Shown: positions 1 through 9,117 of the stretch, piece by piece | Position numbering within the stretch: the first letter of the stretch is position 1 | Layout of the letters: each line of letters opens with the position of its first letter | DNA from: Pseudomonas kermanshahensis | Lineage (GTDB): Bacteria > Pseudomonadota > Gammaproteobacteria > Pseudomonadales > Pseudomonadaceae | Reading direction: 5' to 3' | Length of the DNA: 64,000 bases | NCBI RefSeq assembly: GCF_014269205.2 | Contig: NZ_JABWRY020000001.1 | Span: 1,178,001 to 1,242,000, forward strand | The notes under the pieces: generated by a model | The model's database searches: none | What the model was told of the DNA's origin: nothing | Seen by the model: only the letters and a program-made list of their open reading frames with translations | Program-made: the position numbers and the translations under genes

Positions 1-1579
<1,579 letters not shown>

Positions 1580-1679
1580 GAGTCCCGAGCCGGTTTCACG
1601 TCCCTTGCGCTGCGCAAGCATAGCCGAATAGCCCCGGCTGCTGGCGGGTCTGTCTGTTCATTTCAGTTGATCGCCAAGC

Positions 1680-1799
1680 GGGGGCCGCTGTGCAGCCCTT
1701 CGCGGGGCAAGCCCGCTCCTACAGGTACAGCGTAGCCCCTGGCTCTGCGCGGGCCCTGTGGGAGCGGGCTTGCCCCGCGAAGGGACGCACAGCGGCCCC
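1680..1799. repeat. REP/BIME inverted pair
   Basis: Two GC-rich palindromic units face each other. The core CGCGGGGCAAGCCCGCTCC reads one way at about 1692-1724 and as its reverse complement at about 1756-1790. The outer flanks (GGGGCCGCTGTGC and GCACAGCGGCCCC) are also complementary, so the whole 120 bp can fold as one long hairpin. The core is typical of P. putida REP elements. It lies between divergently transcribed genes. Confidence 0.85.
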
Positions 1800-1826
1800 A
1801 AAAAACTGAAATTTGTAGGAGTCGTC

Positions 1827-2714
1827 ATGGACGCTCGCTTGATTGCTTTTCTGGACCGCGCCGAATCGGTACTGGCGCGCCTTGAGCCGCTGTTGCCCGC
1901 ACCACGCCCGGACATCGACTGGCACACCACCTTGGCTGCCCGCTGGCAGCGCGATGGCCGCACCGGTTACCTGATGCCCCTTGAAGTCAGCCTGGACATC
2001 CGCCTGAGCGACCTGATCGGGGTCGACCAGCAACGTGACCAGTTGGGCCGCAACACCCATCAGTTCATCAATGGCCTGCCGGCCAACCATGCCTTGCTGT
2101 GGGGCTCGCGTGGCACCGGCAAGTCGTCGCTGGTGCGCGCCTTGCTGGCCGAGCACGAAGGTGCCGGCCTGCGCCTGATCGAAATCGAGCGCGACCACCT
2201 GGCCGACCTGCCGCGGGTGGTCGAGCAACTGCAAAAACTGCCGCAGCGCTTCATCCTGTTCTGCGACGACCTGTCGTTCGAAGCCGGGGAGGGCGACTAC
2301 CGGGTGCTCAAGAGCGTGCTCGACGGTTCGCTGGAGCAAGCCCCCGACAATGTCTTGCTGTACGCCACCTCCAACCGTCGCCACCTGGTGCCGGAAAAAG
2401 AGAGCGACAACGAGAACTGGAAGCGCGTCGACGGCGAGCTGCACCCCAGCGAAGCCGTGGAAGACAAGATTGCCCTGTCTGACCGCTTTGGCCTGTGGCT
2501 GTCGTTCTACCCCTTCACCCAGGACCACTTCCTTAATGTGGTCGAACACTGGATCGGCCAGTTGGCGCGCCCTGCCGGGTTGAACTGGCAGCGTGACGAA
2601 GCCCTGGACATCCTCGCCGTGCGCTGGGCCACTGGCCGCGGCAACCGTAATGGCCGTTGTGCCTATCAGTTCGCCCGCTACTGGGTCGGGCTGCAATTGC
2701 TGGAGCAAAAGTAA
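1827..2714 (+). CDS. DUF815-type AAA+ ATPase
   Basis: A 295-residue P-loop ATPase. Residues 93-100 read GSRGTGKS (Walker A), and FILFCDD at about 142-148 is the Walker B region. The remainder, including the SNRRHLVPE stretch near the sensor-1 position, fits the DUF815 family of stand-alone AAA+ proteins, whose substrate is not established. I chose the ATG at 1827 because TAGGAG lies just upstream; an in-frame extension to 1758 would run into the REP element. The stop codon directly abuts the msrC start, so the two genes are co-transcribed and probably translationally coupled. Confidence 0.88.
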   Translation: MDARLIAFLDRAESVLARLEPLLPAPRPDIDWHTTLAARWQRDGRTGYLMPLEVSLDIRLSDLIGVDQQRDQLGRNTHQFINGLPANHALLWGSRGTGKSSLVRALLAEHEGAGLRLIEIERDHLADLPRVVEQLQKLPQRFILFCDDLSFEAGEGDYRVLKSVLDGSLEQAPDNVLLYATSNRRHLVPEKESDNENWKRVDGELHPSEAVEDKIALSDRFGLWLSFYPFTQDHFLNVVEHWIGQLARPAGLNWQRDEALDILAVRWATGRGNRNGRCAYQFARYWVGLQLLEQK

Positions 2715-3197
2715 ATGATCGACCTCAATGCCAGTGGCGCCGGCCTCGATGGCTATAACCTGCTGGCCGCGCAAGTGCAGGCGCTGTTTGCCGACGAGCG
2801 TGACTTCATCGCCAACGCCGCGCAGTTTTCGGCGTTTCTTTATAACCAGGTGGACGACCTGAACTGGGCGGGGTTTTACCTGAACCGCAACGAAGAGCTG
2901 GTGCTCGGGCCGTTCCAGGGGCAGGTGGCGTGTGTGCGCATTCCGTTCAGCAAGGGTGTGTGTGGTGCGGCTGCGGCCACGCGGCAAACCCAGCGGGTGG
3001 AAGACGTGCATGCGTTCCCGGGGCATATCGCCTGTGACAGCGCATCCAACAGCGAGCTGGTGATTCCGTTGGTGAAGGCGGGCAGGTTGATTGGGGTGCT
3101 GGACCTGGACAGCCCGAAGGTGGGGCGCTTCAGTGAGGCGGACCAGGTGGGGTTGGAGCGGTTGGCGGCGATCTTTCTGGAATTGACTGACTGCTGA
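2715..3197 (+). CDS. msrC: Free methionine-(R)-sulfoxide reductase (GAF-domain, fRMsr)
   Basis: A 160-residue single-GAF protein that reduces free L-methionine-(R)-sulfoxide in the cytoplasm. Three cysteines at 73, 83 and 107 (in VACVRIPF, KGVCGAA, HIACDS) have the same 10- and 24-residue spacing as the catalytic and resolving cysteines of the E. coli enzyme (84, 94, 118). The length is that of the family. It begins directly after the ATPase stop codon (TAA-ATG). The neighbouring ATPase may be functionally linked, but the sequence does not show how. Confidence 0.93.
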   Translation: MIDLNASGAGLDGYNLLAAQVQALFADERDFIANAAQFSAFLYNQVDDLNWAGFYLNRNEELVLGPFQGQVACVRIPFSKGVCGAAAATRQTQRVEDVHAFPGHIACDSASNSELVIPLVKAGRLIGVLDLDSPKVGRFSEADQVGLERLAAIFLELTDC

Positions 3198-3216
3198 TAA
3201 TTGGGTTGCCTGTTCC

Positions 3217-3248
3217 GGCCTCTTCGCGGGCTTGCCCGCGAAGAGGCC
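3217..3248. terminator. Bidirectional hairpin between convergent genes (REP-like)
   Basis: A perfect 14-bp stem (GGCCTCTTCGCGGG with its complement) closes a 4-nt CTTG loop between the 3' ends of msrC and the minus-strand gene that follows. It has no U tract and resembles half of a P. putida REP unit, so it may protect or terminate mRNA from both sides. Confidence 0.6.
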
Positions 3249-3264
3249 AGTGCAGGTTTAGCAA

Positions 3265-4032
3265 TCAGTCGTACATCGCCTTCTTCTTCCAGGTCTCTTC
3301 CTCGTCGGTCTTGAGCCCGTCGGTCAGTTCGTTGTGCTCGTCCTCCGCCGGCGCCATGCGGTCCATCACCTGGGCGTTAGCCCGTGCCAGCAGTTTCTCC
3401 AAGTAGGTCAGCTGCTCTTCATACACCTTCGGCTCTGGCTGCTTGCGCAAATACTGCACACCCCGCTCGAAGGCGAGGCGTGCCTGGCCCGGCTGGGCTT
3501 TCTGCAAGGCCTGCTGGCCAAGGTTGTTGAAGAACTCGATGTGCAACAGCACCAGAATATGACGGATCTCCTTGACCCACTGCTTGGCCTCGTTGGCAGG
3601 CAGGAAGCCCTCCTGTGCGGCGCGGGCCACCTGCGTGTGCAGCGCTTCGAGCAGAAAACGTACGTCTTTGGCCTTGGCCTCGGTCTGGATCGGGTTGGGC
3701 GGGTTGTTCACCGGGATCTTTTCGCCCAGGGCGATCAGGCCCTCCAGCTCGGCGATGCGCGCTTTGAGTTCGGCATTGTGCTTGTCCACCGTCAGCTGGC
3801 GCTGGTTGAGGTTCAGCTCCAGGCGGGCCAGCAGCAGCTTGAGGGCCGGGGTCATGAACTGGCCGGGGAAGGTCTCGGTGATTTCGCCGCAGCGGCGCAA
3901 GCGGTCGGCCAGCTCGATCTTCAACCGTGCGCGTTCCAGCTTGCTGTTCTCGACCACATTGTTGAGGTAGCCGATCACGATCAGCAACGCGATACCCGCC
4001 ACGATGAGCAGAGTGATCAGAAGTGGTGTCAC
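3265..4032 (-). CDS. Membrane-anchored coiled-coil protein, conserved hypothetical
   Basis: A 255-residue protein of unknown function. It opens with one strongly hydrophobic helix (residues about 3-23, LLITLLIVAGIALLIVIGY). A long charged helical region follows, including a likely coiled coil at about 80-100, and a second helical block around 140-225 has a TPR-like look (GQARLAFERGVQYL). The C-terminus is very acidic and then lysine-rich (ETWKKKAMYD). It is probably a bitopic inner-membrane protein with a cytoplasmic body. I do not recognise the family by name. It is monocistronic and convergent with msrC. Confidence 0.75.
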   Translation of the reverse strand: MTPLLITLLIVAGIALLIVIGYLNNVVENSKLERARLKIELADRLRRCGEITETFPGQFMTPALKLLLARLELNLNQRQLTVDKHNAELKARIAELEGLIALGEKIPVNNPPNPIQTEAKAKDVRFLLEALHTQVARAAQEGFLPANEAKQWVKEIRHILVLLHIEFFNNLGQQALQKAQPGQARLAFERGVQYLRKQPEPKVYEEQLTYLEKLLARANAQVMDRMAPAEDEHNELTDGLKTDEEETWKKKAMYD

Positions 4033-4260
4033 CGTTAATGCCTCATGAATAGGTTTGCATTATTGAGTGTAGGTGCGAGCTTGCTCGGAAGAGGCCCTGA
4101 CAGGCATTCTCTTTTCTATCGGCAAACTATGCCATGGCTGGATGCTGGCACATTAATGCTGACTTGACGCCAGAAAATCAACGCCAAACCCCTGCGGGCT
4201 GCCTGAAACAGCGCTCGGCACACCCGGAAGTCATTGATTTAAATAAATTTCTACAAAGGG
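4033..4260. other. Non-coding stretch upstream of the tRNA cluster
   Basis: No coding sequence is supported here. The first 60 bases contain a degenerate REP-like remnant (GTGCGAGCTTGCTCGGAAGAGGCC, about 4073-4096). The rest is AT-richer and leads into the tRNA promoter. The promoter of the divergent minus-strand gene must also lie in it, but I see no convincing -35/-10 pair for that gene. Confidence 0.5.
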
Positions 4261-4261
4261 G

Positions 4262-4290
4262 TTGACGCACCTTCGAAGCATCCATAGAAT
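4262..4290 (+). promoter_or_regulatory. sigma70 promoter of the tRNA cluster
   Basis: TTGACG (4262-4267) and TAGAAT (4285-4290) are separated by exactly 17 bp. A GC-rich discriminator (GCGCGCC) follows, a feature usual for stringently controlled stable-RNA promoters. The first tRNA starts about 75 bp downstream. Confidence 0.85.
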
Positions 4291-4365
4291 GCGCGCCACT
4301 TGCAGCGTAAAGCACAAAGCGAAACGCGGCAGGGAGTGAAAGCAGCATGTAAATGCTTGCAGCGT

Positions 4366-4441
4366 GTCCCCTTCGTCTAGTGGCCTAGGACACCGCCCTT
4401 TCACGGCGGTAACAGGGGTTCGAGTCCCCTAGGGGACGCCA
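4366..4441 (+). tRNA. tRNA-Glu (UUC), copy 1
   Basis: A 76-nt cloverleaf with 7-bp acceptor stem GTCCCCT/AGGGGAC, anticodon loop CTTTCAC giving anticodon TTC, T loop TTCGAGT and an encoded CCA end. It differs only slightly from the E. coli tRNA-Glu sequence as I recall it. Confidence 0.97.
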
Positions 4442-4445
4442 TATT

Positions 4446-4521
<76 letters not shown>

Positions 4522-4613
4522 GTTTCTCCGGCAACGCTTAACGGCGGGGCAGGAAAAGAAAGCCCAGGTTGAATCGTGAGGTTCAATATCTGGCGCACTG
4601 AAAAGTGTTGTGT

Positions 4614-4689
4614 GTCCCCTTCGTCTAGTGGCCTAGGACACCGCCCTTTCACGGCGGTAACAGGGGTTCGAGTCCCCTAGGGGACGCCA
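4614..4689 (+). tRNA. tRNA-Glu (UUC), copy 2
   Basis: Identical to the copy at 4366-4441, with anticodon TTC and encoded CCA. Copies this perfect indicate a recent tandem duplication or gene conversion of the Glu-Gly unit. Confidence 0.97.
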
Positions 4690-4692
4690 TTT

Positions 4693-4768
<76 letters not shown>

Positions 4769-4855
4769 GTTTAAATACTGTGGCGTCTATGCGGTGCAGT
4801 GGTGGTGAAGGTCGTCAAGGCGCTTCACGCCGATTAGCGGTAAAAGCTTCACAAT

Positions 4856-4931
<76 letters not shown>

Positions 4932-4978
4932 TTTATTGATTTGCAGAGGCGTTATTGTTCTGTGGATCATTGAAAATA

Positions 4979-4998
4979 GACGCTTAGGCGTCTTTTTT
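4979..4998 (+). terminator. Rho-independent terminator of the tRNA operon
   Basis: Stem GACGC/GCGTC with a short TTAG loop, immediately followed by six T residues on the plus strand, 47 nt after the last tRNA. Confidence 0.8.
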
Positions 4999-5022
4999 CG
5001 TTGCATTTAAGTATTCAGTTAC

Positions 5023-5055
5023 AAAAACGCCACTCAATCGAGTGGCGTTTTTTTT
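5023..5055. terminator. Bidirectional terminator at the edge of the accessory block
   Basis: A 9-bp stem (ACGCCACTC/GAGTGGCGT) with an AATC loop is flanked by an A run on the left and a T run on the right. It can therefore terminate transcription from both sides. It separates the tRNA operon from the minus-strand gene ending at 5068. Confidence 0.85.
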
Positions 5056-5067
5056 TCCAAATAATGC

Positions 5068-6648
5068 TCAACGTTCGGAGTCCACCAACGTCGCGTCCAC
5101 GAACGGAAAGACCCTCCAACTTTCCTTATCGTCGAAGCTTACGCGTACGTGGATCCGAAACTGATAAAGTGGCGCAAGCTTCTCGAGGCTGGCTTTGTCC
5201 AGTGAGCCCAGTGTAATGGTCGTATCCTCGCTTGGCACTTCCATCTCAGTGGCGATCGGCAGTATCACTGCATTCTCCACGTTGCCGCGCTCCACGCCTT
5301 CGATCCAGGCACTGATGTACTGCGAGGTGGCGATGTGTGACCAAGTGCCGATTGTGAAGGTGGCGGGGCCGCCGCTGAGGGTATCCAACACCAACAACCC
5401 ATCTTGGATCTGGTCTGACTGCGTGCGGGGCAGGCCGGTAATCCATTGCACGGCGGTGCGGTGGATCTGCGACGGTTTCTCGCCCTCGACTTGGACGTGG
5501 TAGTAGACCTCGACGACCTTGTTCATATGCGGTGCAATGAAGGCCTTGGGGATTGTATATTCTCTGGAACCTGGAGAGACTGGCGTGTCAGTTTCATAGG
5601 CAAAGGCAGTGCCAGGAGCCCCCCAATACACACGGGTTTTGGCCCCTTCGATTACTGCTGAAGCCGGTATGAGGACTGTTGCGCCATTGCTCGCATCGAC
5701 AGGTTTGAGTTCGCTGGAAAACGCGTTTCCAGAGGCTTCCTTGATGCTGGGCGGCGTCCGGGCAGCAACCGGAGTACCCTCAAAATTCAGTGCCACGCTC
5801 ATCGAACGCTGAAGCGCCGTGCCGGCGCGGTCCTGAACTTCGTACCGAGGGAAATGCATCCCGTTGCCGGATTGGCGTATGAAATCAGCCGGAAAGCTCA
5901 CCTCCAGCGGCTTTCCCAAGTCGACCGTTTTTAGTTCACGACGGCCGACCAACTCATTGCCAGCGGGGTCTTGGCTCCAGTACCACATCACCACATCGCC
6001 GACCGCAGCACCGATATAAGGCAGTGTTTCGCCTTCGAAACCTGGTGGAATATCTTCAGCGCGAGGCCGTGGCAATGCCCCTATGAGCTGTTGGTCGTTG
6101 TTCTGGAAGTAGGCATCAGTGAGTGTGTTCCTGACCACAGCCGGGTTGAAACTGAACAGGGGCGTCTGGCCTAGCGAGGGTGGTGTCGTGTCGATGTTGA
6201 TGATCAGTTCTTTGGACGGGGTAAGATCGCCGTTGAATAGCGTGACTTCATAGTGGTACTTGTAACGACCATCGCGCAAATAGCGGGTGGGAACTTCAAC
6301 GAACAGGTCGTTTTCCGCAATCGGGGCAGTCCACGTCTTAGAAGCGACTGGGACCCGCATGGCGGTCCTGGCACTGGCCAGGTCATACAAGACTTCCATG
6401 TACAGCGTCAGCGTTTCAGGGTCTTCCTCAGAAGGGTCTGAGAACAGCCATTTGGGGAACTCCACGCGCAGTGGCTTGTAGGTGGCAGCGAACGGTAGTT
6501 GATTGCTTGGCGCATCGTCCACGTCCATGAGCAGGGCGGGAATGATGGGGGGTAAATAGAACACCATGTCATTACGCGTACTGCTGCTTTTCGAGCGCTT
6601 AGCCGGGGTTGATCGTTTGCCGCTGGGCGAGGTGTTTGAAGTGGCCAT
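5068..6648 (-). CDS. Ig-like multidomain protein (accessory block, left arm)
   Basis: A 526-residue protein not tied to a named family. The N-terminus is lysine/serine-rich and unstructured (SGKRSTPAKRSKSS) with no Sec signal. The body consists of repeated beta-sandwich-like modules of about 100 residues, with strands such as ATVLIPASAVIEGAKTRVYW followed by VVEVYYHVQVEG. The same module occurs in the proteins at 9118-11148 (minus) and 16339-18120 (plus), so the three are relatives. I start at 6648 because GGAGAAC precedes that ATG; upstream in-frame codons overlap the autotransporter terminator. It is the last gene of the minus-strand arm. Function unknown; association with the RHS protein is inferred from co-location. 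Confidence 0.8.
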   Translation of the reverse strand: MATSNTSPSGKRSTPAKRSKSSSTRNDMVFYLPPIIPALLMDVDDAPSNQLPFAATYKPLRVEFPKWLFSDPSEEDPETLTLYMEVLYDLASARTAMRVPVASKTWTAPIAENDLFVEVPTRYLRDGRYKYHYEVTLFNGDLTPSKELIINIDTTPPSLGQTPLFSFNPAVVRNTLTDAYFQNNDQQLIGALPRPRAEDIPPGFEGETLPYIGAAVGDVVMWYWSQDPAGNELVGRRELKTVDLGKPLEVSFPADFIRQSGNGMHFPRYEVQDRAGTALQRSMSVALNFEGTPVAARTPPSIKEASGNAFSSELKPVDASNGATVLIPASAVIEGAKTRVYWGAPGTAFAYETDTPVSPGSREYTIPKAFIAPHMNKVVEVYYHVQVEGEKPSQIHRTAVQWITGLPRTQSDQIQDGLLVLDTLSGGPATFTIGTWSHIATSQYISAWIEGVERGNVENAVILPIATEMEVPSEDTTITLGSLDKASLEKLAPLYQFRIHVRVSFDDKESWRVFPFVDATLVDSER

Positions 6649-6671
6649 TGACGGTTCTCCATGGACAAAAA

Positions 6672-6697
6672 GGGGAGGGTCGCCGACGACCCTCCCC
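6672..6697 (-). terminator. Rho-independent terminator after the autotransporter gene
   Basis: A perfect 11-bp stem (GGGGAGGGTCG/CGACCCTCCCC) with a 4-nt loop. On the minus strand it is followed by CTTTTTG. It lies between the autotransporter stop and the next start, so the downstream Ig-like gene would receive reduced read-through. Confidence 0.75.
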
Positions 6698-6708
6698 ATG
6701 AACAAAAA

Positions 6709-8919
6709 TCACCAGTTGTAACGCACCCCGAGATTCACGCCCCAGGGCTGTTCGAGCTTCTCGCCGTTGCTGTAGTCGAAGTCGGCGTGAGCCTGCCATT
6801 TGTCGGCCCAGGCCACCGCAACCCCGACACCCACTTCACCGCGCGAGCCTGAAAGGTTGTTGTTGAAATGGTTGCCGTTGACCTTGACCGCATTGTCGTT
6901 GGCAAATTCATGCACCCATGCCATCCGCACATAAGGTTGAACCATGCGTGCGTCGTCGACGTTGTAGGTGCGCCCGACAGTAGTCCCGAGCTTGGCCAGC
7001 ACTGACTGGGTGTTGCCGCCCTCGGCGCGCATGCCATTGTCCAGGTCGTAGTCTTTCCCTTCGATGACCAGTGCTGACAACTGGGCGAAGGGTTCAACGA
7101 AGTAGCCTTGGTCAAATTTCAGATGACGGCCGCCCTCCAGGGAAACACCGACGCCATGGTTGTTGTAGTTGCCTTTGGTTTTCTGGCCGTCGCTGAGGCG
7201 TACATCGGAGCTGTTTTCGTAGCGGTTGACCCGTGCCGCAGCATCGAAGTAGTAACCGTTTTGCGGGTCGAGCCAGGTGGTGTATGCACCCAGGTGATAG
7301 CTGTCGACATTGGCCGATGTGCCCCGGTCAAGGTTCAGTTCGGAGCTGCTGTAGCCTGCAGTCACACCGGCCAGCCAGTTGCCGTCGCCGATCGGCAGTG
7401 GCGTATCGGCACCGAACGAAAAGCCCTGCTGGGCTTGTTGGTAGGCCACACCGGATGCTGCCGAAACGTTGTACTTGTTGGCGAACGTACGTATCCATCC
7501 TCCAGCTTTGCCGCTGTTCTGGCGCACTTCGCCCATGCGGCTACGCAGGCTGCCGAGCTCGCCGTACCAGACGGTGGGTGCGCTGTTGAACAGGGCCAGT
7601 ACCGAGCCTGCAGCAGGGCTTACCTTGCGGGTGGTCAGGTCGAGGTACCAGTCCGTGTTTTCCTTGCTCACCAGGTCATAGGAGAATGTGCCCAAGTCTA
7701 CCGGGCCGCCCTCCAAGGCAAAGCGGGCATCGCCGTTGGCGGCATGGACCACGTGCAAGCTGCTTTCGGCCACGGGGTCCGTGCCACTGCTGTCGATGCG
7801 CAGCGTGTGCTCGCCGGTGGCGCTACCGGTGATGGTGAGCAGGTCCGCTTGGCCGGTGGCAAAGTTACCTTCCATGATGAAGGTGCCGTTGCCGGACAGA
7901 TTGTCTACTGAAAGCGTATGGAAGTCGCCGGGGTTGCCGAAACGGACGCTACCGCCCGCCATCGCCAGGTTGGCGAGCGTGCTGTCGCCGACGGTAACCC
8001 ACTGCGCGCCGCTGTCCACTGCCAGCCGCTCTACATTGTCGAGGCGGCCTGTGAGGGTGGCGGAATGTTCGAGCGTTACGCTGGCATTGCCTCCTTGCGC
8101 CACGCGCACGTCACCCACCAGGTGCGTGTTGCTGTCACTGACGCGCAAGGTTGCCGTGGCACTGTCGGCAACTTCCAGCAGCACACCATTGCTGGCGCGG
8201 AGCTCGGCGCCATTGCGCACCTCGACCTGTGCCGAGGTGGGGCGCCCGGCGCCGCGGCCAACCACTACCGCTGAGCCGTCGCGGCCCTCGACCAGGCTGT
8301 TGTCGAGTACCAGCGTGGCAACGCCGCCTGCCGCGCCGGGGGCTTCGCGCATGCGTACGCCGTTTTGTCCACCGCTGACGCTGCTGTCTTTGGCCACCAG
8401 TGTGCCGTTGAAGAATTCTGCGCCAACGCTGTTCGCGTCAAGCCCGCGCAGCTCGCTGCGCTCAAGTTCTATTCGACTGTCGTTAATCACGGCGCCGCGG
8501 TTGCCACCGTGAAGGATGCTATCCGTGGCCTGGATCAGGGAGCCACGGCCAGCGCTATCTACGGTCGCAGTCACAGCGCGGCCTGCGGCCGTGACCGTGG
8601 TGCGGTTCAGGGACGCATTGGCGCCCACCAGTGCTACGCCGATCGCGCCCCTGCTGCCTGGATCGACCTGGGCGTCGTTGAGCACCAACGACGCGCCGGA
8701 TTCGACATCGACATAGAGCAACGTGGCGTCATTGCCGGTCAGCGTAGCGCCGTTCATGACCCGGTAATTGTCCAGAGGCGCCCCAGGGCTGATAACAGTG
8801 TCCTTGGTCACGTTGGTCTGTGCCAGCGCCGGTGTGCCAAGCAGCAAGAGCGGGCCGGCGAGCAAGGTAGGCGCGAAGCGAAGCAGCAGGTTGGGCTGGG
8901 GCGTTGAGCGATTGGTCAT
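6709..8919 (-). CDS. Type Va autotransporter with pertactin-like passenger
   Basis: A 736-residue outer-membrane autotransporter. A Sec signal peptide comes first (charged start, then LLAGPLLLLGTPALAQ). The passenger, to about residue 440, is rich in short repeated strands and Asn/Asp/Gly turns (SGASLVLNDAQ, GGSVRFGNPGD) as in pertactin-type beta-helices. From about residue 465 onward lies a 12-strand autotransporter barrel (GGWIRTFANKY ... QPWGVNLGVRYNW) ending in an aromatic residue. I see no cysteine pair, protease triad or RGD, so an adhesin or biofilm role is more likely than an enzyme. The ATG at 8919 is preferred over a GTG three codons upstream. A terminator follows and a 198-bp region with a dyad (9024-9047) precedes it, so it may be its own transcription unit. 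Confidence 0.9.
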   Translation of the reverse strand: MTNRSTPQPNLLLRFAPTLLAGPLLLLGTPALAQTNVTKDTVISPGAPLDNYRVMNGATLTGNDATLLYVDVESGASLVLNDAQVDPGSRGAIGVALVGANASLNRTTVTAAGRAVTATVDSAGRGSLIQATDSILHGGNRGAVINDSRIELERSELRGLDANSVGAEFFNGTLVAKDSSVSGGQNGVRMREAPGAAGGVATLVLDNSLVEGRDGSAVVVGRGAGRPTSAQVEVRNGAELRASNGVLLEVADSATATLRVSDSNTHLVGDVRVAQGGNASVTLEHSATLTGRLDNVERLAVDSGAQWVTVGDSTLANLAMAGGSVRFGNPGDFHTLSVDNLSGNGTFIMEGNFATGQADLLTITGSATGEHTLRIDSSGTDPVAESSLHVVHAANGDARFALEGGPVDLGTFSYDLVSKENTDWYLDLTTRKVSPAAGSVLALFNSAPTVWYGELGSLRSRMGEVRQNSGKAGGWIRTFANKYNVSAASGVAYQQAQQGFSFGADTPLPIGDGNWLAGVTAGYSSSELNLDRGTSANVDSYHLGAYTTWLDPQNGYYFDAAARVNRYENSSDVRLSDGQKTKGNYNNHGVGVSLEGGRHLKFDQGYFVEPFAQLSALVIEGKDYDLDNGMRAEGGNTQSVLAKLGTTVGRTYNVDDARMVQPYVRMAWVHEFANDNAVKVNGNHFNNNLSGSRGEVGVGVAVAWADKWQAHADFDYSNGEKLEQPWGVNLGVRYNW

Positions 8920-9023
8920 TGAGAGCACCCTGTATTGAAAGTGAGGTCACACACGTGATCCTGAAGGACTCCAACAGTCGATGGATCGGTAGGGTGCCGA
9001 GCGTAAATTCCTTGTTTCCGCGA

Positions 9024-9047
9024 AGATGTAGGAAAACCCCTACATCT
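9024..9047. promoter_or_regulatory. Inverted repeat upstream of the autotransporter gene
   Basis: AGATGTAGG and CCTACATCT form a perfect 9-bp dyad around a 6-nt AAAACC spacer, about 105 bp upstream of the autotransporter start. It may be an operator or an RNA hairpin in the leader. I cannot assign a regulator. Confidence 0.45.
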
Positions 9048-9088
9048 CTAAGCGAAAAATCCCACGTTGAATGGCAGGGGAGTAGCTG

Positions 9089-9111
9089 GCCGTACCCTGT
9101 GGGTACGGCCT
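9089..9111 (-). terminator. Hairpin just downstream of the Ig-like gene
   Basis: A perfect 10-bp stem (GGCCGTACCC/GGGTACGGCC) with a TGT loop begins 7 nt after the stop codon of the minus-strand gene 9118-11148. It lacks a T tract, so it may be a weak terminator or an mRNA 3'-end stabiliser. Confidence 0.5.
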
Positions 9112-9117
9112 CGCTAA

